Shown here: positions 10,312 to 18,672 of the stretch, one piece after another
Layout of the letters: every line of letters starts with the position of its first letter
How positions within the stretch are numbered: position 1 is the first letter of the stretch
Origin: Planotetraspora mira
GTDB lineage: Bacteria; Actinomycetota; Actinomycetes; Streptosporangiales; Streptosporangiaceae
Assembly (NCBI RefSeq): GCF_016863275.1
Contig: NZ_BOOO01000016.1
Location: 124,001-188,000 of the forward strand
DNA length: 64,000 nt
Reading direction: 5' to 3'
Position numbers and translations under genes: made by a program
The notes under the pieces: model-generated
What the model was told of the DNA's origin: nothing
Seen by the model: the letters and a program-made list of their open reading frames with translations, nothing else
Database searches by the model: none

Positions 10312-12198
10312 GTGGAGCGTCACGAATACGACGTCGTCGTCATCGGAGCCGGCGGAGCCGGCCTGCGCGCGGCGATCGAGGCGCGGCAGCAGGGCAAGCG
10401 GACCGCCATCATCTGCAAGTCGCTCTTCGGCAAGGCCCACACGGTCATGGCCGAGGGCGGCGCCGCCGCCGCGATGGGCAACGTCAACTCCGACGACAAC
10501 TGGATGGTTCACTTCCGCGACACCATGCGCGGAGGCAAGTTCCTCAACAACTGGCGGATGGCGGAACTGCACGCCAAGGAGGCCCCGGACCGCGTCTGGG
10601 AGCTGGAGGAATGGGGTGCGCTGTTCGACCGCACCAAGGACGGCAAGATCAGTCAGCGGAACTTCGGCGGCCACGAGTACCCGCGTCTCGCCCACGTCGG
10701 CGACCGTACGGGCCTGGAGCTGATCCGCACCCTGCAGCAGCGGGTCGTCGCCCTCCAGCAGGAGGACGAGCGCGAGCACGGCGACCCCGAGGCGTTCATC
10801 AAGGTGTTCGCCGAGTGCACGATCACGCGCCTCCTCAAGGACGGCGACGCCATCGCCGGCGCGTTCGGCTACTGGCGTGAGACGGGCGACTTCATCGTCT
10901 TCGACGCCCCCGCCGTGGTGCTGGCGACCGGCGGCATCGGCAAGTCCTACGTCGTCACCTCGAACTCCTGGGAGTACACGGGCGACGGCCACGCGCTGGC
11001 CGTGCTCGCGGGCGCCAAGCTGATCAACATGGAGTTCATCCAGTTCCACCCGACCGGGATGGTCTGGCCTCCGTCGGTGCGCGGGATCCTCGTCACCGAG
11101 TCGGTCCGCGGCGACGGCGGCGTGCTGCGCAACTCCGAGGGCCGCCGGTTCATGTTCGACTACGTGCCGGACGTCTTCAAGGACAAGTACGCGACGACCG
11201 AGGAGGAGGGCGACCGCTGGTACACCGACCAGGCGAACAACCGCCGGCCTCCGGAGCTGCTGCCCCGTGACGAGGTGGCCAGGGCCATCAACTCCGAGGT
11301 GAAGGCCGGGCGCGGATCGCCGCAGGGCGGCGTGTTCCTCGACGTCTCCAGCCGCCTCCCCGCGGCCGAGATCATCAAGCGCCTGCCGTCCATGCACCAC
11401 CAGTTCAAGGAGCTGGCGGACGTGGACATCACTCGGGAGCCCATGCAGGTCGGCCCGACCTGTCACTACATCATGGGCGGCGTGGAGGTGGACGCCGACA
11501 CGGGCGCCGCGTCCGTGCCCGGCCTGTTCGCCGCCGGAGAGGTCTCGGGCGGCATGCACGGCTCGAACCGCCTGGGCGGCAACTCCCTGTCCGACCTCCT
11601 GGTCTTCGGCCGCCGCGCCGGCCTGGGCGCGTCGGCCTACGTCGACGGGCTGCCCGCCCGGCCCGCGGCCGCCGAGGTGGCGGACGCCAAGGCGGAGGCC
11701 CTTGCGCCCCTGGAGCGGACCGGCGGGGAGAACCCCTACGAGGTGCACCACGAGCTTCAGCGCACGATGAACGACCTCGTCGGGATCATCCGGAAGGCCG
11801 GAGAGATCTCCGAGGCGCTCCAGGTCGTCGAGAAGCTCAAGGAGCGGTCGAAGAACACGGGCTCGTCCGGCAGCCGCGTCTACAACCCCGGCTGGCACCT
11901 GGCGATCGACCTGCGCAACATGCTCCTCGTGAGCGAGTGCGTGGCCCGCGCCGCGCTGCTGCGGGAGGAGAGCCGCGGCGGCCACACCCGCGACGACTTC
12001 CCCGTCATGTCCGCCGATTGGCGGCAGAAGCTGCTCGTCTGCGCCGCCGCGCCGGACGGTTCCGGCGTCACGGTCGAAGAGAAGGTCCAGCCGTCCATGC
12101 GGGGCGACCTGATCAGCCTCTTCGAGCGGTCCGAGCTTGAGAAGTACCTCACCGAAGACGAGCTGGCGGAGTACGACGCCGCGGTCAAGGAGTCGTGA
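10312..12198 (+). CDS. sdhA: Succinate dehydrogenase flavoprotein subunit (Sdh1-like)
   Basis: 628 residues from GTG 10312 (SD AAGGA at 10299-10303). FAD-binding motif VVIGAGGAGLRAAIEARQQG, flavin-attachment segment KAHTVMAEGGAAAAMG, and catalytic/substrate region GPTCHYIMGGVEVD, plus FAAGEVSGGMHGSNRLGG. The frame is open far upstream (to 9577), but that part is the shadow of the membrane gene. It diverges strongly from the SdhA at 2383-4314 (for example in the FAD-attachment and C-terminal regions), so the window carries two complex II families. Stop and next ATG share one base. Confidence 0.93.
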   Translation: MERHEYDVVVIGAGGAGLRAAIEARQQGKRTAIICKSLFGKAHTVMAEGGAAAAMGNVNSDDNWMVHFRDTMRGGKFLNNWRMAELHAKEAPDRVWELEEWGALFDRTKDGKISQRNFGGHEYPRLAHVGDRTGLELIRTLQQRVVALQQEDEREHGDPEAFIKVFAECTITRLLKDGDAIAGAFGYWRETGDFIVFDAPAVVLATGGIGKSYVVTSNSWEYTGDGHALAVLAGAKLINMEFIQFHPTGMVWPPSVRGILVTESVRGDGGVLRNSEGRRFMFDYVPDVFKDKYATTEEEGDRWYTDQANNRRPPELLPRDEVARAINSEVKAGRGSPQGGVFLDVSSRLPAAEIIKRLPSMHHQFKELADVDITREPMQVGPTCHYIMGGVEVDADTGAASVPGLFAAGEVSGGMHGSNRLGGNSLSDLLVFGRRAGLGASAYVDGLPARPAAAEVADAKAEALAPLERTGGENPYEVHHELQRTMNDLVGIIRKAGEISEALQVVEKLKERSKNTGSSGSRVYNPGWHLAIDLRNMLLVSECVARAALLREESRGGHTRDDFPVMSADWRQKLLVCAAAPDGSGVTVEEKVQPSMRGDLISLFERSELEKYLTEDELAEYDAAVKES

Positions 12199-12953
12199 TG
12201 GGTTACAAGGCGAAGTTCCGCGTCTGGCGCGGCGAAGGCGGCGAGGGACAGCTCGAGGACTTCACCGTCGAGGTGAACGAGGGCGAGGTCGTCCTCGACG
12301 TCATCCACCGGTTGCAGGCCACCCAGGCCCCCGACCTCGCGGTCCGGTGGAACTGCAAGGCCGGCAAGTGCGGGTCGTGCTCGATGGAGATCAACGGCAG
12401 GCCCCGGCTGGGCTGCATGACCCGGATGTCCACGTTCGAGGAGACCGAGACCATCACGGTCACGCCGATGCGGACGTTCCCGGTCATCAAGGACCTGGTC
12501 TGCGACGTCTCGTTCAACTACCAGAAGGCGCGGGAGATCCCCTCGTTCACCCCGCCGAAGGATGTGAAGCCGGGCGAGTACCGCATGCAGCAGATCGATG
12601 TCGAGCGGTCCCAGGAGTTCCGCAAGTGCATCGAATGCTTCATGTGCAACAACGTCTGCCACGTGATCCGCGACCACGACGAGAACAAGCCGGCCTTCGC
12701 CGGCCCGCGCTTCCTCATGCGCATCGCCGAGCTCGACATGCACCCCTATGACGAGCTCGACCGCAAGGAGTCGGCCCAGGAGGAGCACGGCCTCGGCTAC
12801 TGCAACATCACCAAGTGTTGTACGGAGGTCTGCCCCGAGCACATCAAGATCACCGACAACGCGCTGATCCCGATGAAGGAGCGCGTGGTCGACCGGAAGT
12901 ACGACCCGCTCGTGTGGCTGGGCTCCAAGATCTTCAAGCGCTCCGGCGTCTGA
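12198..12953 (+). CDS. sdhB: Succinate dehydrogenase iron-sulfur subunit (Sdh1-like)
   Basis: 251 residues. Ligands for the [2Fe-2S] cluster in CKAGKCGSC...GC and for the C-terminal clusters in CIECFMCNNVCH and CCTEVCPEH. The start is taken as ATG 12198, 5 nt after AAGGAG and sharing its A with the sdhA stop; a GTG at 12195 is too close to the SD. Last gene of the operon, followed by a strong hairpin terminator shared with the convergent gene. Confidence 0.93.
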   Translation: MGYKAKFRVWRGEGGEGQLEDFTVEVNEGEVVLDVIHRLQATQAPDLAVRWNCKAGKCGSCSMEINGRPRLGCMTRMSTFEETETITVTPMRTFPVIKDLVCDVSFNYQKAREIPSFTPPKDVKPGEYRMQQIDVERSQEFRKCIECFMCNNVCHVIRDHDENKPAFAGPRFLMRIAELDMHPYDELDRKESAQEEHGLGYCNITKCCTEVCPEHIKITDNALIPMKERVVDRKYDPLVWLGSKIFKRSGV

Positions 12954-12966
12954 GAGTCCACAAACA

Positions 12967-12998
12967 AAGCGCCGGCCGGAATCCTCCGGCCGGCGCTT
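12967..12998. terminator. Bidirectional intrinsic terminator
   Basis: A perfect 14-bp stem (12967-12980 with 12985-12998) closes a 4-nt loop ATCC; the right arm is followed by a pyrimidine-rich CTTTCTC. It lies between the second sdh operon and the convergent gene ending at 13011, so it can serve both strands. Confidence 0.85.
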
Positions 12999-13010
12999 CG
13001 TCTTTCTCGT

Positions 13011-14069
13011 CTAGTCCTTGCCGGCCTTGCCGCTCTTGCCTGCCTGCTCGACCTCGGTCTGCTCGACCGCAGCCTGGTCGACCGCGGCCTTCGCGGGCCG
13101 CTCCGGCTGGCCGGCCTGCCCAGCCTCGGTCTGCTCCGCATCGGCCTGCTCGGGCCGTTCCGGCCGGTCGCCCTGCTCGGCCTGCTCGGGGTACGGATAG
13201 GGGTACGGGTGGGCGTAGATCTGCGGGTACCCGTAGGCCTGGGGGTATCCGTACGGCAGTTGTCCCGCCGGGTAACCCTGCACCGGCACGTAGCCGACCA
13301 TCTGCGGGTAACCCTGGCCGTCTGGCGCGGAGCCCTCGGGCGCGGCAGGCGTCGCGGGAGTCCGCCACGCCCGTGGTCCCGCCTTCCGCACGGCGGCCGC
13401 GTGCACCATCCGCCGGAGCCTGCCTTCGAAGACGAGCCAGGCCAGCAGTGCCAGCAGCACCAGCACCGCGGCGAGGATCGACAGCTTGCGGCTGACCGTC
13501 ACCTGGTCGAACTCGGGAGTGGCGTTGCGGATCTCGATCGGCACCGACTCAGGCGTCGGATCCTCGAACGTGGGCGACGGCGTCGGCATCGGCGTCGGCT
13601 GCGCGGGAGCCAGGGTGACACCCAAGTCCGGCGTCGGCGTGGTCAGCGGCGGCGGGACGGCCACGTTCGTGGAAAGAAGCGGCAACCCCTGGGCCGGAAC
13701 CGTCGCGGTGTGGGTGACGGGCGGCGACGTCCGTGTCTTGGTGACGGTGACCGTGACGACCGGGGTCGGCTTCACAGTCGGCGTCGGCGTCTTGGTGATC
13801 GTCACCGTGACCACAGGGTGCGACACCGGCGGGGGCGGCTGCACGGTCTTGGTCGCCGTCGCAGTCGCCGTGGCCGTCTCGGTCGTGGTGACGGTCGACG
13901 TCACGGTGACCGTCGGAGCCGCATCGGTCGGGTCGCCCGCCGCCGGGTCGGTCGGGTCGGCTTCGGCGGTCACACCGAACACCGGCCCTGCCGCGAACAC
14001 CACCGCGGCGGCGATGCCCAACGAGGCCGCGACGGAGGACACGGCTCTCAGCTGTGCACGTCGTACCAC
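13011..14069 (-). CDS. Secreted Thr/Pro-rich single-pass membrane protein, unknown function
   Basis: 352 residues. A signal peptide (VSSVAASLGIAAAVVFAAGPVFG) is followed by ~150 residues of TVTVT/TATATATK and Pro/Thr-rich low complexity, likely extracellular and perhaps wall-spanning or glycosylated. A TM helix near residue 200 (LSILAAVLVLLALLAWLVF) precedes a cytoplasmic tail with PYGYPQAYGYPQIYAHPYPY-type Tyr/Pro repeats and an acidic Glu/Gln/Ala end. GTG start preceded by GGAGG. No recognised catalytic domain. It is not clearly part of the secretion operon upstream (separate leader of about 100 bp). Confidence 0.75.
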   Translation of the reverse strand: MVRRAQLRAVSSVAASLGIAAAVVFAAGPVFGVTAEADPTDPAAGDPTDAAPTVTVTSTVTTTETATATATATKTVQPPPPVSHPVVTVTITKTPTPTVKPTPVVTVTVTKTRTSPPVTHTATVPAQGLPLLSTNVAVPPPLTTPTPDLGVTLAPAQPTPMPTPSPTFEDPTPESVPIEIRNATPEFDQVTVSRKLSILAAVLVLLALLAWLVFEGRLRRMVHAAAVRKAGPRAWRTPATPAAPEGSAPDGQGYPQMVGYVPVQGYPAGQLPYGYPQAYGYPQIYAHPYPYPYPEQAEQGDRPERPEQADAEQTEAGQAGQPERPAKAAVDQAAVEQTEVEQAGKSGKAGKD

Positions 14070-14175
14070 TGCTGGCCTCCACCCTTTCGGCCTGGGTCTT
14101 GCAACAGTCTAGTTCTGCTCAAATGATGGCAAAGCCTGCCGACAAACACCATTTCCGTTCCCCACTCGTCACCCA

Positions 14176-14571
14176 CTATTCCCAAACGATCTTTTCGACC
14201 GCCGCCACGATCGGCAGGTCGGGCGCCAGCCACGCGACGTCGTACAACTCGTGGTGCGGCAGCCAGCGCAGGGCGAGATGTTCACGGGCCTCCGGCACGC
14301 CCCGCCGGATGCTCGCGAGCCAGACGCGCATCACGTAGTCGTTCGGCAGCGGCCATTCCCCCGCGACCCGCTCACCCGGGACGATCTCGACGCCCAACTC
14401 CTCCACGCATTCGCGGACCAGCGCGTCGAGGTCGCTCTCACCGGGTTCCACCTTCCCGCCGGGGAACTCCCAGCCTCCCCTGAGCGCCTCCGGCTCCGCC
14501 CTCTGCGCGGCGAGAACCCGGCCGTCCTGCACGATCGCGGCCCCCACGACGAGCTTTCTGATGGCGTCCAT
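14176..14571 (-). CDS. NUDIX hydrolase (MutT-like)
   Basis: 131 residues with a complete Nudix box: G-K-V-E-P-G-E, seven residues, then R-E-C-V-E-E-L-G-V, preceded by GGWEFPGG. The MutT-like form suggests hydrolysis of an (oxidised) nucleoside triphosphate, but substrate cannot be assigned. The start lies 6 bp after the stop of the wall hydrolase gene, so it is probably the last gene of the T4SS-like operon transcript although nothing links it to secretion. No clear SD before the ATG. Confidence 0.85.
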   Translation of the reverse strand: MDAIRKLVVGAAIVQDGRVLAAQRAEPEALRGGWEFPGGKVEPGESDLDALVRECVEELGVEIVPGERVAGEWPLPNDYVMRVWLASIRRGVPEAREHLALRWLPHHELYDVAWLAPDLPIVAAVEKIVWE

Positions 14572-14577
14572 GGTCGA

Positions 14578-15720
14578 TCAGGTTATGGCGCGCTTCAACT
14601 GCGCGAGGACATCGGCGTTCTCCAGCGGGCGGGTGAATCCCACGATGTTGGGCCGGTCGGTGTATCCCGTGACCTTGATGGGCCCGCACAGGGTGCACCG
14701 GGCCTCGATCATCTTTCCCTTCGAGACGACCATGCCGACGTGGCCGGGGCGGCCCGGGCCGTTGTTCGGACCGGCGTTGAAGAACACCAGGTCGCCCGGC
14801 TGCTCGTTGCCGGCGCGCACCTGTACGCCGAAGGGCCACTGCCCGAACGTCGTACGCGGGATCGACAACCCGGCGTTCCGGTAGGCCATGTAGATGATCC
14901 CCGAGCAGTCGAACGCGTCGGGACCCGTCCCACCCCAGCGGTACGGCTTGCCCCGCTGGGCCAGCGCGTACTCCAGAATCTTCTGCACGACCTCGCTGGT
15001 CGCGCTGTCCACGTATCCGCCGTCGCACGCGGGATCCGCATCGGACGGGACGCCGATCTCCCCTGTGGCCGCGTAGCGCTTGGCGATCTCCAGAACCTGG
15101 TCGACGTACCAGGTCGCCCGGTTGTAGACGAAGATCGCCCGTGGCAGGTCGTCGGGAGCGCCGTTGCGCTTGAGCATCTTGGCCGCGCCCAGGATGGCGT
15201 CGGCGGGATCGTAGACGTCGCCGTAACCGTCGCCGTCGCCGTCCGACGCGTACCCGTTGATCCCGGGACGTATCTTGATCTTGGACTTGCCGCCCCAGGT
15301 GCTGATCAGGAACTGCATCGGGCCGGCCGCCCCCGCGTAGTTGGTGCCGCTACTGACACCGGGGAGCTGTGATCGGCCGTGGTCGGTCTCCCGCTTGCCG
15401 ATGGCGGCCAGGACGTTCCACTGGACGCCGATCTCCTGGCCGACCTTCTTGTAGATCCGGAGATAGTCGGCCGGGATGTCGGATGCGGCGGTCTGCGACG
15501 CGTCGGCCGCCGAGGCCGCCGACGCGCAGTCCTCGCCGAAACTCCCCCCGACGAAGATCGACGGGGATGGCGACATCAGGATGATCGAGCCGAACAACGT
15601 CAGGGGGACGATCAGTGTGAGAACGATGGCGATGACCCGCCACGAACCCCCGCCCGCGCTGATCACCCGCAGGCTCCGCAGGCCCCGCGAGCCCAAGCCT
15701 GTGCGCGGAGGTGCCGTCAC
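14578..15720 (-). CDS. Bifunctional cell-wall hydrolase: lytic transglycosylase-like plus NlpC/P60 (TcpG/VirB1-like)
   Basis: 380 residues. TM anchor near residues 28-50 (WRVIAIVLTLIVPLTLFGSI). Residues ~85-215 form an SLT-like domain (AAIGKRETDHGRSQLPGV with the catalytic-type Glu, then AGAAGPMQFLISTWG). Residues ~245-360 are NlpC/P60 with nucleophile Cys in FDCSG and His in GHVGMV. Such SLT+NlpC/P60 proteins open peptidoglycan for Gram-positive conjugation channels (TcpG, Orf14/CwlT). Overlaps the upstream gene by 4 bp. It is the main clue that the operon builds an envelope-crossing machine. Confidence 0.9.
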   Translation of the reverse strand: MTAPPRTGLGSRGLRSLRVISAGGGSWRVIAIVLTLIVPLTLFGSIILMSPSPSIFVGGSFGEDCASAASAADASQTAASDIPADYLRIYKKVGQEIGVQWNVLAAIGKRETDHGRSQLPGVSSGTNYAGAAGPMQFLISTWGGKSKIKIRPGINGYASDGDGDGYGDVYDPADAILGAAKMLKRNGAPDDLPRAIFVYNRATWYVDQVLEIAKRYAATGEIGVPSDADPACDGGYVDSATSEVVQKILEYALAQRGKPYRWGGTGPDAFDCSGIIYMAYRNAGLSIPRTTFGQWPFGVQVRAGNEQPGDLVFFNAGPNNGPGRPGHVGMVVSKGKMIEARCTLCGPIKVTGYTDRPNIVGFTRPLENADVLAQLKRAIT

Positions 15721-16364
15721 GGTGAGGTGTCCCCGTCCTGGCCGGCGCCTGCGGGCTCCATGTCGTAGACCCGCCAGTCGGCGGCCGCCTTGATCACGGT
15801 GACGGCGTACTGGTCGCTCTGGTCCTTCTCACCGCTCCGGGCGATCACGTGGCGGACGGATCCGACGACGAACACGACCGTGTTGGCCGTCATGTCGCGG
15901 ATCGAGACCACCTGCGCCGAGCCCTTGGAGACGACGTGATCGGCCTTGTTCTGCTGGACCACCGCCGGGTCGGTCATGGCCCGGGTGAGCTGCGCCCCGA
16001 ATTCGGCCGTGGAGAACGCGTTCAGCCGCGTCGCGAAGGCCGCCGGGTCCTCGGAGTACTCGAACGTCCCGTACGCGGCGGTGAACCGCCGAGCGAGGTC
16101 GGCCGCCGCTCCGAGCTCGCTCCTCGACAGCGGCAGGTAGCGGTAGACGTCGAACGTGCCGGGGGTGACGGCCACCTGGGTCGGCGCGGGGGCCGGAGCC
16201 TGGATGGACGCGACGGTGGCAGGCGCCTGCTCCGCCACCGTCTCCGTGCGGTCGCCGCCTCCGGACGACGGGCTCATCGTCAGGTACACGCCGACGGCCG
16301 CGAGCACGACGACGGCGCCCGCGAAGGCGAGCCCCTTCCTGCGGTCGGTTCCTTGGGTCGTCAT
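15717..16364 (-). CDS. Anchored VirB8/TcpC-like small channel protein of the T4SS-like operon
   Basis: 215 residues from ATG 16364 (10 bp after the TrbL stop). One N-terminal TM (GLAFAGAVVVLAAVGVYLTM) and an external domain (~residues 75-205: FDVYRYLPLSRSELGAAADL to ADWRVYDMEP) whose length and pattern (long helix, then strands ending in WRVYD) fit an NTF2-like fold as in VirB8/TcpC. Assignment to that family is inference from architecture and context. It could help assemble the channel at the outer leaflet. Overlaps the wall hydrolase gene by 4 bp. Confidence 0.7.
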   Translation of the reverse strand: MTTQGTDRRKGLAFAGAVVVLAAVGVYLTMSPSSGGGDRTETVAEQAPATVASIQAPAPAPTQVAVTPGTFDVYRYLPLSRSELGAAADLARRFTAAYGTFEYSEDPAAFATRLNAFSTAEFGAQLTRAMTDPAVVQQNKADHVVSKGSAQVVSIRDMTANTVVFVVGSVRHVIARSGEKDQSDQYAVTVIKAAADWRVYDMEPAGAGQDGDTSP

Positions 16365-16374
16365 CAAGCCTGCG

Positions 16375-18672
16375 TCAGGTGTCTCGGGAGTCTCGGTCGG
16401 AGGGGCGCGCCCAGAACGGGGTGGGCGCGTCGCCGGATCCTCGCCTGGTGTCGCCCCTGCTCTGCAACCACAACGGTGGCGCGTCGGAGGATCTCGACCT
16501 GCTGGAGGAGCCGTTGTCGCGCGGAGGCGCCGGACGGGAGCGACCCCCCGAGCCTCCGGACGAGTCGGATCGGCGTGACGACGAGGAGGAGCCTCCGCCA
16601 CCGCCCGACGATCGTCCCCCGCCTAAACCGCGCGAGCCGCTGGGTGCGGCAGGCCGGGAGGACCAGCCGCCTGAGCGGCCGCTGAACCAGCCGCCGCCAC
16701 CACCGGAGCCGGATCTCGAACCCGAACCGGATCCGGAGCTCGGGACCGGTCCGCCACCGCCACCGCCTCCGCCGGTTCCGCCGCGCGGCGCCGGGCTCGA
16801 GGGGGGACGACCCGGCCGCGCGGGCCTGGACGGCCGGGGGGCGTCGGCGGGCCGGACGCCGGTGAGGTTGAGCGGCGGCGCCGAGCCGGTGCGGGGAACC
16901 GTTCCCCCGGCCTTGCGGCGCCCGGCGGCCTGCGGATCGGTCTCCAGCGGTTCCGGCTGAGCGCCCGCCCGCGCACGGGCCTGTCCCGCCGCCGTGGCCG
17001 CACCCTCCTCACCGCGGACGCGCCCCTGCGCCACGGACGTCGCCGCCGCGGCGGTTCCCACCCCGGTCGCCATCGCGGCCGCGCCCATGACGGGCTCGGC
17101 CTTGCGCAGGCCCCACCGGGCGGCACGCGTGGCCGCCACCGGCGGCAGCGCGTTCGCCGCGCGCTGCAGCGTGGGCGCCGTCGCGGCGTCGCCGAGCATC
17201 CTGGTCGCGAGCGTGTGACCGTCCATCGAGGCGAACAGGTGCTGGAACGGACGTCTGTAGAAGAAGACGGCGATCGTCAGCAACGCCATGAACAGGATCT
17301 GCATGCCCCACGGCAGGTTGGTCGAGATGATCAACGCATAGCCGTACACCAGGATGCTCAGGACCAGGGCCAGCACGGCCTGTCGCAGCAATGTGCCGAC
17401 CAGCATCTCGACCCAGCGCATCGCGATGATCCGCCCGGAGCCGGGATGCACGCCGATGAGCAGGAAGATCGGCCCGAGCATCAGCAACAGCAGGAAGCCG
17501 ACCTTGAGCACCAGCAGCGACACCGCCACCAGGAAGATGAGCAGGCCCGCGACCATCGCCGCGATGAAGGCGCCGATGGCGATGCCGAGACGGCTGGTCC
17601 AGTCCTTGCCCTGGAGCAGGAAGAACGTCGGGTTGCTCTCCAGCGGCTTGGCGATCTCCTCTTCGAACCGCTTCTGGTGGGCGTCGCCGCTCGGCATCTG
17701 TTTCGCGGCCTGTTCGCCGGCGTCGATCGCCTGGATGTCGAGGAGGTTGGCGCCGAAGGCCTTGACGATCGGGGCGCTCGCGTCGGCGGTGCCGAACTCG
17801 CCCATCAACCAGGGCTTGCACACGAGCGTGGACCACAGCGCGTCGGCGTTCTGGTCGACGCCCGGAGTGCCCTGCTGGCCGTACCCGCCGGGCTGGGGTT
17901 GCGCGGTGGCGTCGCCCTTGGTCGGCAGGCAGGACGCGCCGCCCGCGCCCGGCAGCCCGGAGAAGGCGGAGTTGACGATCTCCCCGGTCTTGTCGGTCAC
18001 GGTCTTGCCGAGAGAGGTGAAGTCGCCGGGGCGGCTGAAGAACCAGATCGCCACCGTGACCGCGAGGACCATCCAGATGACGCCCTCGGTCGTGGTGGTC
18101 GCCCGCTTGCGGATCAGGCCGTACCACGCCAGCCAGATCGCGCCGAGGATGACGATCGGCCGCAGATAGGGCCAGTACATCGCGTCGGCGAGGTTGGTGA
18201 CGACCTCGTCGGCCACATTCTTGATCGGCTGGAGCGGTCCTTCGGTGGCCGCGGCCTGGTAGGTGCTGATCGTGATCCGGTCGACCGCCTTGGCCCAGGA
18301 GAAGACCGTGTTGGCCCACGCGTTGCCGAGGACCGCCGTGACGTCCGAGCAGCCGAGGCCGTAGGTGTGCCAGTACTGGCCGGCCATGCCGTACCGGTCG
18401 TAATTGGTGAGCGGCTCCTTGGGGGCGGCCTGCGTTCCGGCGGCTCCCGCCGTGCCGTCCGAGTCCGGCGGCGGGGGCTCGACCAGGCCGTCCACGCCGC
18501 CGCCCACGATCTCCGGGGCGAGCTCGGAGGAGAGGTCACACGGTCCGGCCGCGCTCGCCGTGTCGGCGGGGAACGCGAATGGCAACATCACGAACGCCGC
18601 GAAGGCGACGAGGAGCAGGGCGAGCTTGCGCCGTACTCCGAATCGGACGCGACCGTTCCTGCGCAATCTCAA
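16375..18672 (-). CDS. TrbL/VirB6-like polytopic membrane protein with Gly/Ser/Arg-rich tail
   Basis: 765 residues. Signal-like N-terminus (LALLLVAFAAFVMLPFAFPA), then about seven TM helices between residues ~160 and 480 (e.g. IVILGAIWLAWYGLI, GLLIFLVAVSLLVLKVGFLL, MQILFMALLTIAVFFY), the layout of VirB6/TrbL/TcpH channel proteins. The last ~200 residues are cytoplasmic low complexity (GGGGGGG, SSSSRRSD runs) ending APTPFWARPSDRDSRD. The start is TTG 18672: AGGAGGT lies 7 nt upstream and TTGA overlaps the VirB4 stop. The disordered tail is long for the family and could recruit substrate or the VirB4 ATPase. Confidence 0.82.
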   Translation of the reverse strand: MRLRRNGRVRFGVRRKLALLLVAFAAFVMLPFAFPADTASAAGPCDLSSELAPEIVGGGVDGLVEPPPPDSDGTAGAAGTQAAPKEPLTNYDRYGMAGQYWHTYGLGCSDVTAVLGNAWANTVFSWAKAVDRITISTYQAAATEGPLQPIKNVADEVVTNLADAMYWPYLRPIVILGAIWLAWYGLIRKRATTTTEGVIWMVLAVTVAIWFFSRPGDFTSLGKTVTDKTGEIVNSAFSGLPGAGGASCLPTKGDATAQPQPGGYGQQGTPGVDQNADALWSTLVCKPWLMGEFGTADASAPIVKAFGANLLDIQAIDAGEQAAKQMPSGDAHQKRFEEEIAKPLESNPTFFLLQGKDWTSRLGIAIGAFIAAMVAGLLIFLVAVSLLVLKVGFLLLLMLGPIFLLIGVHPGSGRIIAMRWVEMLVGTLLRQAVLALVLSILVYGYALIISTNLPWGMQILFMALLTIAVFFYRRPFQHLFASMDGHTLATRMLGDAATAPTLQRAANALPPVAATRAARWGLRKAEPVMGAAAMATGVGTAAAATSVAQGRVRGEEGAATAAGQARARAGAQPEPLETDPQAAGRRKAGGTVPRTGSAPPLNLTGVRPADAPRPSRPARPGRPPSSPAPRGGTGGGGGGGGPVPSSGSGSGSRSGSGGGGGWFSGRSGGWSSRPAAPSGSRGLGGGRSSGGGGGSSSSSRRSDSSGGSGGRSRPAPPRDNGSSSRSRSSDAPPLWLQSRGDTRRGSGDAPTPFWARPSDRDSRDT

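Noticed and set aside
9577-12198. 873-residue flavoprotein fusion
   Set aside because: Upstream 245 codons are the shadow of the membrane subunit gene; GTG 10312 has a proper SD.
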